Positions 43,401-53,418 of a DNA stretch of 64,000 bases are shown here, in pieces. Source of the DNA: Pedobacter alluvionis (GTDB lineage: Bacteria > Bacteroidota > Bacteroidia > Sphingobacteriales > Sphingobacteriaceae). Below the pieces are notes generated by a model that saw nothing but the letters and a program-made list of their open reading frames with translations, searched no databases and was not told where the DNA came from. Every line of letters begins with the position of its first letter. The first letter of the stretch is position 1. The stretch is taken from NCBI RefSeq assembly GCF_003664035.1, contig NZ_RCCK01000010.1:930001-994000 (forward strand), in the 5' to 3' direction. The translations under genes and the position numbers were made by a program.

Positions 43401-45077
43401 CTAACCCTTCTTGCTATCAAAATACGCCGTTATCTCTTCCAAAGAAAAAGCATTTAAACATTTATCGGCGCTTAGGCCACCTTTGCGGGCCACTAAAATA
43501 CCGTAATGCATGTCGTGGAAACCTTCGGTACGGTGGGCATCTGGATTAACAGAAAGTAACACGCCTTTTTCCAAAGCATAACGGTGCCAGCGCCAGTCTA
43601 AATCCAAACGTAAAGGATTGGCATTGATTTCGATTACTACCTTATTGGCCGCACACGCATCAATAATCTTTTTATAATCTATCGGGTATCCGGCTCTGCT
43701 CAACAATAAACGGCCGGTTGGATGTCCTAAAATGGTGGTGTATGGATTTTCAATAGCTTTTAATAAACGTGCCGTTGCTTTTGCTTCGTCCATGCGTAAA
43801 TTGCTGTGAACAGAAGCTACCACAAAATCAAATGTTTTAAGTATATCGTCTGAATAATCTAACGAACCATCGCTTAAGATATCGCTCTCAATACCTTTAA
43901 AAATTCTAAATGGGGCCAGTTTTTTATTCAGTTCATCAATTTCCTGGTGCTGGCCGAAAACACGCTGTTCATTCAATCCTTTGGCATAAACGGCCGTTTT
44001 AGAGTGATCACAAATCCCTAAATACTGAAGATTTAGATTTTCTTTACAATATACGGCCATCTGCTCTAAAGTATGCACACCATCACTCCAGGTAGAGTGA
44101 TTATGCAAACTACCCTTTAAATCTTCATATTGGATTAAAGTTGGAAGTTTATTTGCTTTGGCCAGTTCTATTTCATCAAAATCTTCGCGTAGTTCGGGTT
44201 CGATAAAAGCTAATCCGGCCTTGCTGTAAATTTCTTCTTCATTTGCGAAAGGTCCATCGCCGGCTAAAGCCAACACTTTTTCAACATGTTCGGTGTTTCC
44301 GGTGAGTTTGAACCATTGCAAATAAAAATCAGCTTTTTCTACCAGGTAAATCTTGATTCTAAAACCTGCTTCGGTAGTGCAGATGAAAGCATTTTCAGCT
44401 TCGATAAGCGAAAGTGGACCGAAAGCAGGTAAGTTTTGTTTAAGGGGACCAATTTGTTCAGCACCGATCACAATTTCCAGTTCGTCGATAATTTCGCACG
44501 CCCTGCGGTATTGACCAGCAAACCCCAAAAGTGCACTGTTGTCAATTTTTCCAGTCCAATCAGCAAGTTGCGTAAATAAAGTTTTGGCAAAACCTTCTAC
44601 CTGCGCATACAAAAACCGTCCGTTGGCTGCGAGTTTAAATTCGATGGCATTTTTAATTTCTTCCTGTGTTTTTAAACCGAAACCTTTAGCCTCAATTAAA
44701 CGATTTTCGTTGCAGGCGTAGTAAAGTTCACCAATGCTCTCTATGCCTAAAGTACGCCAGATAATGAATATCTTTTTCGGTCCGATACCTTTTATAGCCA
44801 GCATTTCCACCACACCTTCGGGTGTTTTCTCCAGAATTTCGTTAAGTTCTTTTAATTCTCCTGTTTGGAGAAGTTCTATGATTTTGGAAGCCAGCCCTTT
44901 GCCTATACCATCAATTTTATCCAGTTCATCTAAAGGTTTGTCTTTTAACGCAAAAGGCAGTTTATCTACTTTAAAATAGGCATTTGCGACAGATTTAATT
45001 TTAAAAGGATTTTCTTCATGCAGTTCCATAAGCTGCGATAAGAGGCGTAAGGTGCGGGCGATGGTCTTATTTTCCAT
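43401..45077 (-). CDS. PolX-like protein: degenerate polymerase core, intact PHP domain
   Basis: 558 residues from the ATG at 45077 (MENKTIARTL); the frame reaches 45137 but that extension does not match relatives. Order: helix-hairpin-helix domains (about 50-145, IDGIGKGLASKI, IKGIGPKKI), polymerase X palm remnant (about 150-310) and a PHP domain (about 335-558). In the palm, RRACEIIDELEIVIG has Glu199-Leu-Glu201 where polymerases have Asp-x-Asp. The PHP motifs are complete: HNHSTWSDG, DHS, GIESDI, VHSN, GHPTGR, EINANP, NPDAH. Expected activity is therefore metal-dependent nuclease or phosphoesterase rather than DNA synthesis. Confidence 0.9.
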   Translation of the reverse strand: MENKTIARTLRLLSQLMELHEENPFKIKSVANAYFKVDKLPFALKDKPLDELDKIDGIGKGLASKIIELLQTGELKELNEILEKTPEGVVEMLAIKGIGPKKIFIIWRTLGIESIGELYYACNENRLIEAKGFGLKTQEEIKNAIEFKLAANGRFLYAQVEGFAKTLFTQLADWTGKIDNSALLGFAGQYRRACEIIDELEIVIGAEQIGPLKQNLPAFGPLSLIEAENAFICTTEAGFRIKIYLVEKADFYLQWFKLTGNTEHVEKVLALAGDGPFANEEEIYSKAGLAFIEPELREDFDEIELAKANKLPTLIQYEDLKGSLHNHSTWSDGVHTLEQMAVYCKENLNLQYLGICDHSKTAVYAKGLNEQRVFGQHQEIDELNKKLAPFRIFKGIESDILSDGSLDYSDDILKTFDFVVASVHSNLRMDEAKATARLLKAIENPYTTILGHPTGRLLLSRAGYPIDYKKIIDACAANKVVIEINANPLRLDLDWRWHRYALEKGVLLSVNPDAHRTEGFHDMHYGILVARKGGLSADKCLNAFSLEEITAYFDSKKG

Positions 45078-45163
45078 AAGGGGTAAAATTAGGAAATAAT
45101 GCCTCAAATCCTTAAGGACCCACAAATTAAAACACAATTTTATTAAAATGTTGTTTTACACTC

Positions 45164-45793
45164 ATGAAAAATATAAAATTTGTCTTTTTAGGATTAACTA
45201 TAAGTTTTGCAGCATGCCAATCTGCCAATAAAAATGATCAGCACAAAACGGATTCGGTAAGTACCGTAAAATCGGCCACAACACAAGCTATGGATGAACG
45301 GTTCCTGATTGTAGCCGGTAAATCCATTGGCGAAATTTCTTTAGGAGAAAATATGGAACAGGTAGGAGAAAAACTTGGAAGACCTGATGCAGGAGATGCC
45401 GCAATGGGAAAAGCCTGTGGGATTTGGTACAGTAACGATTCTACTGGAAAACATCCTAACGAAATTGCGGTATATTCTTCTTATCGGGATACCAGTATGC
45501 TTGTAAAAGATGTAAAACAGATCAGGATTACCGCTAATAAGTTTAAAACAAAAGATGGTTTGGCAACAGGTACTACCCTTGAAGACACAAAACAGAAATT
45601 TCCTGCTATTGAAAAACTATCTTCTTATTTAAATGAAGATAAGGATACGGTTACAGTTTATGATGCCAAAAAAGAGGGGATTGGCTTTGAATTTTTAAAA
45701 GGGAAAAGTATTTCCATAACGGTTCATCCTGTAAATACTTCGGTTAACGCTACTTACCTTACTTTGCACCCCGGGTGGAAGTTGATTAATTAG
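45164..45793 (+). CDS. Lipoprotein, unknown function
   Basis: 209 residues with lipobox SFAAC (Cys at about 19), a Ser/Thr/Lys linker, then IGEISLGENMEQVGEKLGRP and LATGTTLEDTKQKFPAI, two segments of the same style (turn plus helix 'G.s.e.v...lG/fP'), as in SmpA/BLIP-like repeat folds. I would not name a family. It is divergent from the PolX-like gene and followed by a GATGTAAGAGG word. Confidence 0.8.
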   Translation: MKNIKFVFLGLTISFAACQSANKNDQHKTDSVSTVKSATTQAMDERFLIVAGKSIGEISLGENMEQVGEKLGRPDAGDAAMGKACGIWYSNDSTGKHPNEIAVYSSYRDTSMLVKDVKQIRITANKFKTKDGLATGTTLEDTKQKFPAIEKLSSYLNEDKDTVTVYDAKKEGIGFEFLKGKSISITVHPVNTSVNATYLTLHPGWKLIN

Positions 45794-45962
45794 GGGGAGA
45801 TGTAAGAGGTAAAATGGATAATGGGCTCTTTAGCTCATGGTTTGATAGTTCATGGTTAATTGTTTGGTATGTTATACCTACGTGGCTATTAACCATTTAA
45901 CTATGAACCATCAACCCTTTTATGCGAATTCTAGCCTTCCATCATCCATCTTACATAATTCC

Positions 45963-47729
45963 CTATTTAATAATTGCTTCAAATGGCATGCGGGCCTGAA
46001 TTCCAGAGCTTGCAATTACCTTTTTCATTTGTTGGTAAAGCATATAATTATCGCCAAGTTCCTGTTTGGTATAATAAGTTTTAATCCTGTCTGTACCTTC
46101 ATCCATTAGCGATTTCCATGGGTCAATTACATCCGGATATTCTACAACCTTATAATTCTTTATTTTAGCTTTTTTAGCTGCTGCTTTAATGGCATCATTA
46201 AAACTTCCAATTCTATCAGCCAGGCCAATTTGAACAGCATCAGTTCCAATCCAAACATGGCCACCGCCAATGCTATCAATATAGGCTTTACTTTTCTTTC
46301 TGCCATCGGCTACACGGCTTACAAAACCGCTGTAAATTCTGTTTAATTCATTCTGGATGATGAATCTTTCACCTGCAGTCATAGGGCGGTTGGTAGCCAT
46401 AATATCGGCATATTTACCCGTTTTAACACCGTCAAATGTAATTCCGAGTTTGTTGGTCATTAAATTTTGAAAGTTCGGAATGATACCAAATACACCGATA
46501 GAACCGGTAATGGTATTCGGTTGTACAAAAATACTATCGGCAGCGCAACCAATATAATAACCGCCTGATGCGGCCACATCGCCAAAGGATGCGATAACCG
46601 GCTTTTCCTTTCTGGTAAGCACAACCTCTCTCCAGATCACGTCTGAAGCTAAAGCGCTACCTCCGGGAGAGTTTACGCGGAGTACAACCGCTTTAATGTC
46701 GTCATCTAAACGAGCCTTTCTGATCGCTCTGGAAATACGCTCTGAACCGATCTGGTTATCAGAACCTTCTCCTCCGTTAATTTCTCCATTGGCATAAATT
46801 ACGGCAACTTTATCTTTTCCTTCGCCTGTGTGGCTATTGTTTTTGGCATAATCATTAATCGAAACTGCGCGAATATTCTCTCCTCTGGTTCTGCCAGACA
46901 ACCCTTTTAATTCTTCTAAAATCTGATCTTTGTACTTTAAAGCATCAATCATTTTAAAGTTTACTGCATCCTGTGGCTGCTGCACTTTGTAATTATCGGC
47001 AATGTTATACAGACTATCTTTTTGGATATTTCTGCTTTGCGCAATATCGGTTAAGAAAGTATTGTATAAACCACCAACATAAGCGGTAACCTGTTTACGG
47101 TTGTAATCGCTCATTTTATCCAGGATGAAGGGCTCAACTGCACTTTTGTAATTTCCTACACGGATAACCTGCATTTCTACACCAACTTTTTCTAATGTTC
47201 CTTTAAAGAAAGTTAATTCAGAGCTAAATCCTTTGAATTCTAACGCTCCTTCTGGATTTAAATATACTTTATCAGCAACAGAAGCCAAATAATAAGCACC
47301 CTGGGTATATACTTCGCTATAGGCGATAATTTTTTTATGCGATTTTTTAAAATCGATCAGTGCATTTCTCACCTCACGCAAAGTTGCATATCCAGCATTC
47401 GGACTGCTCACATTCAGGTAAATACATTTAATGTTATCATCTGTTTTGGCTTTTTGCAATGCTTTTAAGAAGTCGTTTAAGCCTATGGCTTCTTTTTCTT
47501 CACCTCCAACAATTGGCAGGTTTCCGAATGGATTTTTAGGTGTACGCTCGGTAATGGCTTGATCTAAATTTAGAAATAATACCGAATTGTTAGACACAAC
47601 AACTGTTTTGTCGCTATCAATTGAAGATATTAAACCCACTACAACTACGAAGCAGATAATAAATACAATTACTATCGATAAGAAAAAGCCCAACATAGAG
47701 GCAAATAAATACTTAAAGAATTCTCTCAT
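45963..47729 (-). CDS. sppA: Signal peptide peptidase SppA, 67K type
   Basis: 588-residue inner-membrane serine protease that degrades cleaved signal peptides. One N-terminal helix (about 8-32), then two tandem crotonase-like halves. The catalytic Lys is in RVGNYKSAVEPF (first half) and the catalytic Ser in TITGSIGVFG (second half), the 67K arrangement. Also visible are RVNSPGGSALASD and ASGGYYIGCAAD. An ATGTAAGATGG word follows its stop codon on the same strand. Confidence 0.95.
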   Translation of the reverse strand: MREFFKYLFASMLGFFLSIVIVFIICFVVVVGLISSIDSDKTVVVSNNSVLFLNLDQAITERTPKNPFGNLPIVGGEEKEAIGLNDFLKALQKAKTDDNIKCIYLNVSSPNAGYATLREVRNALIDFKKSHKKIIAYSEVYTQGAYYLASVADKVYLNPEGALEFKGFSSELTFFKGTLEKVGVEMQVIRVGNYKSAVEPFILDKMSDYNRKQVTAYVGGLYNTFLTDIAQSRNIQKDSLYNIADNYKVQQPQDAVNFKMIDALKYKDQILEELKGLSGRTRGENIRAVSINDYAKNNSHTGEGKDKVAVIYANGEINGGEGSDNQIGSERISRAIRKARLDDDIKAVVLRVNSPGGSALASDVIWREVVLTRKEKPVIASFGDVAASGGYYIGCAADSIFVQPNTITGSIGVFGIIPNFQNLMTNKLGITFDGVKTGKYADIMATNRPMTAGERFIIQNELNRIYSGFVSRVADGRKKSKAYIDSIGGGHVWIGTDAVQIGLADRIGSFNDAIKAAAKKAKIKNYKVVEYPDVIDPWKSLMDEGTDRIKTYYTKQELGDNYMLYQQMKKVIASSGIQARMPFEAIIK

Positions 47730-47769
47730 TTAAATGTTTTAATTTTGTGCTGTAAAGATATAAAAATAC

Positions 47770-48276
47770 ATGATGCTTAATCAAGCTTTAGAGTACAGTA
47801 CGGCTTATTTGTTACTGGGTGGAAATTTAGGTAACAGGGAGGCAAATTTGAAAAAGGCCATCGAACTATTGAACGATAAAATTGGTAAGGTGATAACCAG
47901 CTCATCTCTTTACGAAACGGCAGCGTGGGGCAAAACTGACCAGCCTGCATTTTTAAACCAGGCAATAGCTTTGCAAACTAATTTAAGTGCTTTGGAAGTT
48001 TTAGATCTTGCATTAAGTATTGAGCAGGAACTGGGCAGGGTTAGGAAAGATAAATGGGGGGAGCGCTTAATTGATATTGATCTGATCCTTTTTGGAGATC
48101 AAATCATCAATATTCCAGATAAACTTCAGGTACCTCATCCGCATATGCAAGATAGAAAATTTGTAATGGAGCCATTGGCTGAGATTGCACCAGAAGTGAT
48201 ACATCCTGTGCTGGGAGAAACGATTTTGTCTATCTGTCGCAATATTAATGATCCGCTTGAGGTTAAAAAGCTTTAA
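47770..48276 (+). CDS. folK: 2-amino-4-hydroxy-6-hydroxymethyldihydropteridine diphosphokinase
   Basis: 168 residues; folate pathway pyrophosphokinase. YLLLGGNLGNREANL is the N-terminal motif, SSLYETAAWG and PAFLNQA the substrate loops, and ERLIDIDLILFGD followed by VPHPHMQDRKFVMEPLAEI the catalytic signature. Divergent from sppA with a 40-bp gap. Confidence 0.95.
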   Translation: MMLNQALEYSTAYLLLGGNLGNREANLKKAIELLNDKIGKVITSSSLYETAAWGKTDQPAFLNQAIALQTNLSALEVLDLALSIEQELGRVRKDKWGERLIDIDLILFGDQIINIPDKLQVPHPHMQDRKFVMEPLAEIAPEVIHPVLGETILSICRNINDPLEVKKL

Positions 48277-48939
48277 TGTAACAGATTTTACTGCACAAGG
48301 AGGTGAGAAAGGTAATGTAAACATGTTGACACATCTTTTTTAAGTTAGTTTAGGCGTTTTGCTAACCAACTTTAATAAAGCACGGATTTTAACCAAGGAC
48401 GCTGTCAATCCCAAGAGCCGGAGAAATCAAAAAAACAGGTGCACAAGAGTAAAAATGGTAGTAACAAACCTGAAACGCAGTGGTTTTGTGTTCATAACCG
48501 ATGATTTAATTTTAAAAAATATTGAACACAAAACTAAGTGTCGCTGTTTTTTTGATGCGCATGGGATTGTGCAAAAGGCTCATTGCTGGATTGACAAAGC
48601 GCTTTGGGTACTTTGGCGCTCCAAAGTACCATGCCCCGCGGCATAGAGCGAAAAACAACAACATTTATCTCCAAAGTATAGTTTTTAAGATATCAAAGCT
48701 TGCTATTAGCACGAAAGATGCTGACCACGTAGTAGCTACAAGGCGATTGAAAACACTATTTCTACTTGTAAAATAAATTCAGCATGACGATCGACCTATG
48801 CAACGACGCTAAAAACAAATGTAAATTAACAGAGATGTGTTCACACGATAGGCGCAGGCGGGAACCACGAAGTGCTCAGCGAAGCTAATCTTAAAGCTTA
48901 TCGCATTACGATTCCATACAATATATATCAAATTATCCC
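48277..48939. other. 663-bp non-coding gap
   Basis: Two overlapping frames (48359-48646 and 48522-48776) have poor codon content and no recognisable protein. Contains a perfect 10-bp-stem hairpin GGTACTTTGG-CGCT-CCAAAGTACC at 48607-48630, related to one at 63614. Otherwise nothing recognisable. Confidence 0.75.
48607..48630. repeat. ACTTTGG palindrome
   Basis: GGTACTTTGG / CCAAAGTACC with a CGCT loop. The palindrome at 63614-63637 (TTACTTTTTG / CAAAAAGTAA, loop ATGC) has the same stem and loop lengths. Confidence 0.7.
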
Positions 48940-49635
48940 TTAGGGTAATTTATCTGGCGTTGCTCCCCTAAAATGCAGAAAAGACAAAGCAATATATAAT
49001 ACCAGTACAAAAGGGATTGCCGCAAATTTTAGAAAGGCAATTAATACTGCCGATAGGATGAGGAAAATAAATTTGATTTTGTTTTTCTTCCAGCTTAAAT
49101 CGCTGAATTTTAAAGAGAATATTTTTATTTCGCTCACCAATAAAAAGCTTGTTATTACTGTAATGGCAATCAGCAACATGCTGGAAGCAATAATCTGTGG
49201 ATAATCGTGCGCAATAAAAGGTAAAGAGCAGATAAACAAGGTATTCATCGGGGTGTTTAAACCGATAAAGTCTTCTGTTTGCCTTGCATCGTTGTTAAAT
49301 TTTGCCAGTCTAAGTGCCGAAAAAACTGTAATGATAAAGCCGAAATAAGGAAGGTATTCAGATGAATAATCACTTGCCTTTAACAGGTGAAACATAATTA
49401 CCCCGGGTAAAAACCCAAAACTTACCATATCTGCCAAAGAGTCAAGATCTTTTCCAATTGCCGATTTTACATTTAATAAACGGGCAACCATGCCATCAAA
49501 AAAATCGAAAATCCCGGATAAAATAACTAAATAAGCTGCAGTTTCTAAATTGCCTTTAAATGCAAAAACGATTCCGATACAACCAGATAAAAGGTTTGCA
49601 CAGGTAATCGCATTAGGGAGATTTTTTTTTAGCAT
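48940..49635 (-). CDS. pssA: CDP-diacylglycerol--serine O-phosphatidyltransferase
   Basis: 231 residues; makes phosphatidylserine, precursor of phosphatidylethanolamine. The CDP-alcohol phosphotransferase motif is complete: DGMVARLLNVKSAIG followed by KDLDSLADMVSFG. About seven helices. The start is the ATG at 49635 (MLKKNLPNAIT); an upstream in-frame ATG at 49656 lies in a GGCGCTAAGCG-type repeat spacer and is not favoured. Confidence 0.93.
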   Translation of the reverse strand: MLKKNLPNAITCANLLSGCIGIVFAFKGNLETAAYLVILSGIFDFFDGMVARLLNVKSAIGKDLDSLADMVSFGFLPGVIMFHLLKASDYSSEYLPYFGFIITVFSALRLAKFNNDARQTEDFIGLNTPMNTLFICSLPFIAHDYPQIIASSMLLIAITVITSFLLVSEIKIFSLKFSDLSWKKNKIKFIFLILSAVLIAFLKFAAIPFVLVLYIALSFLHFRGATPDKLP

Positions 49636-49700
49636 GGGGTTAGGCGCTAAGCGCATGGGGTTTGAAACGCATTACTCCAAACCCCAAACGCCAAACTTAT
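49636..49700. repeat. GCGCTAAGCG/CCAAACGCC word repeat
   Basis: Spacer between rho and pssA made of TTAGGCGCTAAGCGC, GGGTTTGAAACGC and CCCCAAACGCCAAAC words. Related spacers: 12036-12100, 16651-16690, 17093-17145, 19125-19165, 43382-43400. Confidence 0.7.
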
Positions 49701-51443
49701 TTAGCTGTTCATCGAAATTAAGAACTCTTCGTTACTTTTTGTTCCTTTTATTTGAGATTGAACAAATTCCATTGCTTCCTGGCTGTTCATATCAGCAAGG
49801 TGGTTACGTAGAATCCAAACACGTTGTAAAATATCCCTATCTAATAATAAATCATCTCTACGGGTACTTGAAGCGGTAATATCAATTGCAGGGAAGATAC
49901 GCTTGTTAGATAATTTACGGTCTAATTGTAACTCCATGTTACCGGTTCCTTTAAATTCTTCGAAGATCACCTCGTCCATTTTAGAACCTGTATCGGTTAG
50001 TGCAGTAGCTAGAATAGTTAGTGAACCACCATTCTCTATATTACGTGCCGCACCGAAGAAACGTTTTGGTTTGTGTAAAGCGTTTGCATCCACACCACCA
50101 GATAATATTTTACCTGATGCTGGTGCTGTCGTATTATAAGCCCTCGCCAAACGGGTAATCGAATCTAAAAGGATCACCACATCATGTCCGCTTTCTACCA
50201 AACGTTTTGCTTTTTCTAAAACAATATTGGCAATTTTAACGTGACGTTCAGCCGGCTCATCAAAAGTTGAGGCAATTACCTCAGCCCTTACACTACGGGC
50301 CATATCGGTAACCTCTTCCGGACGCTCATCAATTAATAAGATAATTAAATAAACTTCAGGGTGGTTTTTAGCAATTGCATTGGCAACCTCCTTCAATAAA
50401 TTGGTTTTACCCGTTTTAGGTTGTGCTACAATTAAACCACGCTGACCTTTACCAATTGGTGTAAATAAATCCATAATACGGGTAGAGTAATTGCTGTTAT
50501 CCGTAAATAAATTTAATTTTTCAGTTGGGAAAAGTGGTGTTAAATAATCGAAAGGAACACGGTCGCGAACCTCGGCAGGGATTCTGCCGTTAATGGTTTC
50601 TACACGAACCAAAGGGAAGTATTTTTCGCCTTCTTTTGGCGGACGGATGCTACCTTTTACCGTATCACCTGTTTTTAAGCCAAAAAGTTTTATTTGAGAC
50701 TGAGATACATAAATATCATCAGGAGAAGTTAAGTAGTTGTAATCTGCAGAGCGCAAGAAACCATAACCATCAGGCATAATTTCCAAAACCCCCTCATTTG
50801 TAATTACATTATCGAAATCCAGGTTAGAATAACTGTTTTCATTTTTGTGGTGATTGCCACCGCTCGGTTGTTTTTGCTGGCGGTTTTCGTCACGCTGCGG
50901 TTTTTCCTGTTTTTCTTTAGGCTCTTGTTTTTGTTTTGGAGCAACCGGAAGTACTTCTGCACTTTCTTCTATTAAAGCTGAGATTGGTTTTACACTTTCT
51001 TCTCCTTCAACAATCCTGTCAGGCTGTCTTTCCGGCTGTTGTTGGTGTTGAGGCTCGTCAAATAATGTTACCGCATCTCTTCTTCTTTCAACTGGCGCTG
51101 CAGGCTCATCTTTCGTTAACCTTGCTCTTTTTTTAACAGGCTTGTCGGCTGTGGTAGCAGCAGGCTTATCGGCTACTACCGTAGAAGCGGCGGCTGCCGC
51201 TGCAGTAGCAACTTTTGGTACTTTTGCAGCTTTGGTTTTAGGCGCAGGAGTAGCTGCAACAGGTTCGCTTTCGCTATAAGGGTCTGCACCAGCTTTAGCG
51301 GCATTTATAATTTCTTGCTGGTGTAAAAGTACTTCAACAAGGTCTATTTTTCTTAGGGAGTCGGCACCTTCAATGCCATAGCTTTTTGCTAGCTCACGTA
51401 ATTCTGTTGTGAGCTTATCATTTAATTCTGTTTTACTAAACAT
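49701..51443 (-). CDS. rho: Transcription termination factor Rho
   Basis: 580-residue hexameric RNA helicase. Layout: N-terminal helical Rho_N (about 1-45, [16 protein letters not shown]), a long low-complexity Ala/Thr/Pro/Glu/Gln insertion (about 55-215), cold-shock-like RNA-binding domain ([18 protein letters not shown]), then RecA-like ATPase with Walker [11 protein letters not shown], Walker [15 protein letters not shown] and R-loop [15 protein letters not shown]. The large disordered insertion is a known feature of Bacteroidota Rho and has been linked in relatives to phase separation. Confidence 0.96.
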   Translation of the reverse strand: MFSKTELNDKLTTELRELAKSYGIEGADSLRKIDLVEVLLHQQEIINAAKAGADPYSESEPVAATPAPKTKAAKVPKVATAAAAAASTVVADKPAATTADKPVKKRARLTKDEPAAPVERRRDAVTLFDEPQHQQQPERQPDRIVEGEESVKPISALIEESAEVLPVAPKQKQEPKEKQEKPQRDENRQQKQPSGGNHHKNENSYSNLDFDNVITNEGVLEIMPDGYGFLRSADYNYLTSPDDIYVSQSQIKLFGLKTGDTVKGSIRPPKEGEKYFPLVRVETINGRIPAEVRDRVPFDYLTPLFPTEKLNLFTDNSNYSTRIMDLFTPIGKGQRGLIVAQPKTGKTNLLKEVANAIAKNHPEVYLIILLIDERPEEVTDMARSVRAEVIASTFDEPAERHVKIANIVLEKAKRLVESGHDVVILLDSITRLARAYNTTAPASGKILSGGVDANALHKPKRFFGAARNIENGGSLTILATALTDTGSKMDEVIFEEFKGTGNMELQLDRKLSNKRIFPAIDITASSTRRDDLLLDRDILQRVWILRNHLADMNSQEAMEFVQSQIKGTKSNEEFLISMNS

Positions 51444-51868
51444 TCTAAATATATATGTTTCAAGAAATTTTTCATTTGTTTATAACGGATGTTTTCTGTT
51501 ATAAATTTGCACAGGCTTAAAAAAAATATTTGTGTTAGCGCAAGCCTGGCTTTTCATTGTGCATAAGTTCTTAAGGCTATAAAACATTAAATGAGTTCAT
51601 TAGGGAATGCTCAAATTGTTTCATAATTGTTTACAAGCTGAATAAAAAGCAATATTTGCTTTTAAAAAATGGTAACAAAAAACAAGTCTTGATAAATTTT
51701 TCTGGGATATTCAGATAAACGGTTGAGAAATTATGGTGCAATTGTATGTATTTGAAACGTAATCTGCAAGCAAAAGTTTAAAATGTTTATAAAAATAATT
51801 AATGTGCGCATTATTTTGTCGCTCAGAAAACTTAAAAATCTTCATATTTGCAGCAAATAAGCCCATAT
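51444..51868. other. 425-bp divergent intergenic region between rho and pyrF
   Basis: No gene. CAGGCTT (about 51513) pairs with AAGCCTG (about 51544), followed by CTTTT; TAAATTTG lies just upstream at about 51503-51510 on the plus strand. A short plus-strand transcript, or leader elements for rho, could lie here, but nothing firm. An 81-codon minus-strand frame at 51711 overlaps the pyrF start and is not believed. Confidence 0.5.
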
Positions 51869-52699
51869 ATGACAAAGCAGCAACTTTTCGAGCAGATACA
51901 AAAAAAACGTTCATTTTTATGTGTCGGATTAGATTCTTCGTTAGATAAAATACCACAACACCTGTTGAAATACGAAAATCCGATTCTGGAATTCAATAAA
52001 CAAATTATTGATGCCACAAAAGATTTGTGTGTAGCTTATAAACCCAATACTGCTTTTTATGAATGTTATGGCAAAAAAGGATGGGAAACCTTAATTGAAA
52101 CCTGGAAATATATTCCACAGGATATTTTTTCTATTGCTGATGCTAAACGCGGCGACATTGGAAATACTTCTGCCATGTATGCCGAAACCTTTTTTAACGC
52201 TGCATCTTCTGACATGAGTTTCGATTCGGTTACCGTTGCACCTTATATGGGTAGCGATTCGGTAACACCGTTTTTAACTTTTAAAGATAAATGGGTAATT
52301 CTATTGGCTTTAACCTCGAATGCGGGGCATGCCGATTTTCAATTGCAGGAAATTGGAGCAGACAGACTTTTCGAAAAAGTGATTAAAACCTCAAAAACCT
52401 GGGCAACAGCTGAGCAGATGATGTATGTAGTTGGGGCTACACGCGGTGCGGCATTTGGCGATGTACGTAAACTGGCACCAGATCACTTTCTTTTAGTACC
52501 AGGGGTTGGCGCGCAGGGTGGAGATTTAAGTGAAGTGTGTAAATATGGGTTAAACTCGCAATGCGGATTATTGATCAATTCATCAAGGGGGATTATCTAT
52601 GCCAGCCAGGGAGAAGACTTTGCCGAAAAGGCCAGAGAAGAGGCTTTAAAACTGCAACAGGAAATGGAGCAGATTTTGATTAAAGCAGGGTTGGTATAA
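51869..52699 (+). CDS. pyrF: Orotidine 5'-phosphate decarboxylase (class II)
   Basis: 276 residues; last step of UMP synthesis. [14 protein letters not shown] is the N-terminal substrate strand; the catalytic Lys93 is in [21 protein letters not shown] and SSRGIIYA are the phosphate loops. Length and the [10 protein letters not shown] form fit the class II enzymes. The ATG at 51869 (MTKQQLFEQ) is preferred over an in-frame TTG at 51848. Confidence 0.95.
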   Translation: MTKQQLFEQIQKKRSFLCVGLDSSLDKIPQHLLKYENPILEFNKQIIDATKDLCVAYKPNTAFYECYGKKGWETLIETWKYIPQDIFSIADAKRGDIGNTSAMYAETFFNAASSDMSFDSVTVAPYMGSDSVTPFLTFKDKWVILLALTSNAGHADFQLQEIGADRLFEKVIKTSKTWATAEQMMYVVGATRGAAFGDVRKLAPDHFLLVPGVGAQGGDLSEVCKYGLNSQCGLLINSSRGIIYASQGEDFAEKAREEALKLQQEMEQILIKAGLV

Positions 52700-52813
52700 A
52701 AAAAACTGAATATCGGTTGTTGCTTTGAGAAATAATTTATCGTACAAAATTCAATATTAATGTTAGGTTGATTGCTTTTTCTTTGTGTAAAAAATTCCTA
52801 TATTTAATTGTTT

Positions 52814-53068
52814 ATGACCAACCCTTTCGATGATATGGACTTTAAATCGTTACTTGAGCATGTAAAAAACCTTTCATCTGCCGAAAAAAAAGAACTGGTG
52901 AGGGTTTTAAATGAAGGCCAGCTTCCGGTGGTTAATGAAGAGCAGGTAGCTTATGTAAAGACACCCGCAACGCATAATTCTTTTGATGCGAAGTGGGAGG
53001 AAAGTTTATCGGCTTCTGAATTTAAAGCAGCAGCCATTCAGCATATTAATGCCTTGCCTTGGAAATAG
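52814..53068 (+). CDS. Small protein, putative antitoxin partner
   Basis: 84-residue, acidic protein starting MTNPFDDMDFKSLLEHVKNL with an amphipathic helical N-terminal part and a variable C-terminus (EFKAAAIQHINALPWK). I recognise no family. Its 10-bp overlap with the ParE-like gene is the arrangement seen for the toxin-antitoxin pair at 21137-21597, so an antitoxin role is inferred from context only. ATG at 52814 chosen over TTG at 52808. Confidence 0.6.
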   Translation: MTNPFDDMDFKSLLEHVKNLSSAEKKELVRVLNEGQLPVVNEEQVAYVKTPATHNSFDAKWEESLSASEFKAAAIQHINALPWK

Positions 53069-53382
53069 TACGCTTCAGTCCCTCGGTTCTGCTTTATCTT
53101 AACGAACTGGTTGATGTGCTTTTTTACGAAAACTATTTCAGTATCCGCGAAAGTGCTATAGATTACGTGATCAGATTGATTGATGTCGCTGAAAGCAAAA
53201 TCGTGAAGAAGCAATATTATAGTGCTCCAAAGGCTATTTCTCATCATGGCAGTTGGCTAATCCATTTTAATATCAGTCAGAAAACAACCTGGTACTTTGT
53301 ATTCGAAAAAAGTGAGAATCGTTATTTGGTTACCTATGTGTTTAACAACTACTCCAAAGAAGCTCAAAATTTAAACTTATAA
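53059..53382 (+). CDS. RelE/ParE-like putative toxin
   Basis: 107 residues starting with TTG (no ATG is available in frame). RFSPSVLLYLNELVDVLF at the start and TWYFVFEKSENRYLVTYVFN at the end fit the RelE/ParE helix-then-sheet pattern; the Tyr/Phe-rich C-terminal strand is typical. Catalytic residues for mRNA cleavage are not clear, so a gyrase-inhibiting ParE-like or inactive form is possible. Overlaps the upstream gene by 10 bp. Confidence 0.6.
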   Translation: MEIVRFSPSVLLYLNELVDVLFYENYFSIRESAIDYVIRLIDVAESKIVKKQYYSAPKAISHHGSWLIHFNISQKTTWYFVFEKSENRYLVTYVFNNYSKEAQNLNL

Positions 53383-53418
53383 GTTAGTTGTAGCCAAATA
53401 AATTCATTATCTTCAAGG

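Noticed and set aside
48359..48776. Two overlapping frames of 95 and 84 codons after folK
   Set aside because: Different frames over the same DNA, atypical amino-acid content, and a palindromic repeat inside; no sign of coding selection.
51711..51956. 81-codon minus-strand frame overlapping pyrF start
   Set aside because: Overlaps the confident pyrF N-terminus in antisense and has no family resemblance.
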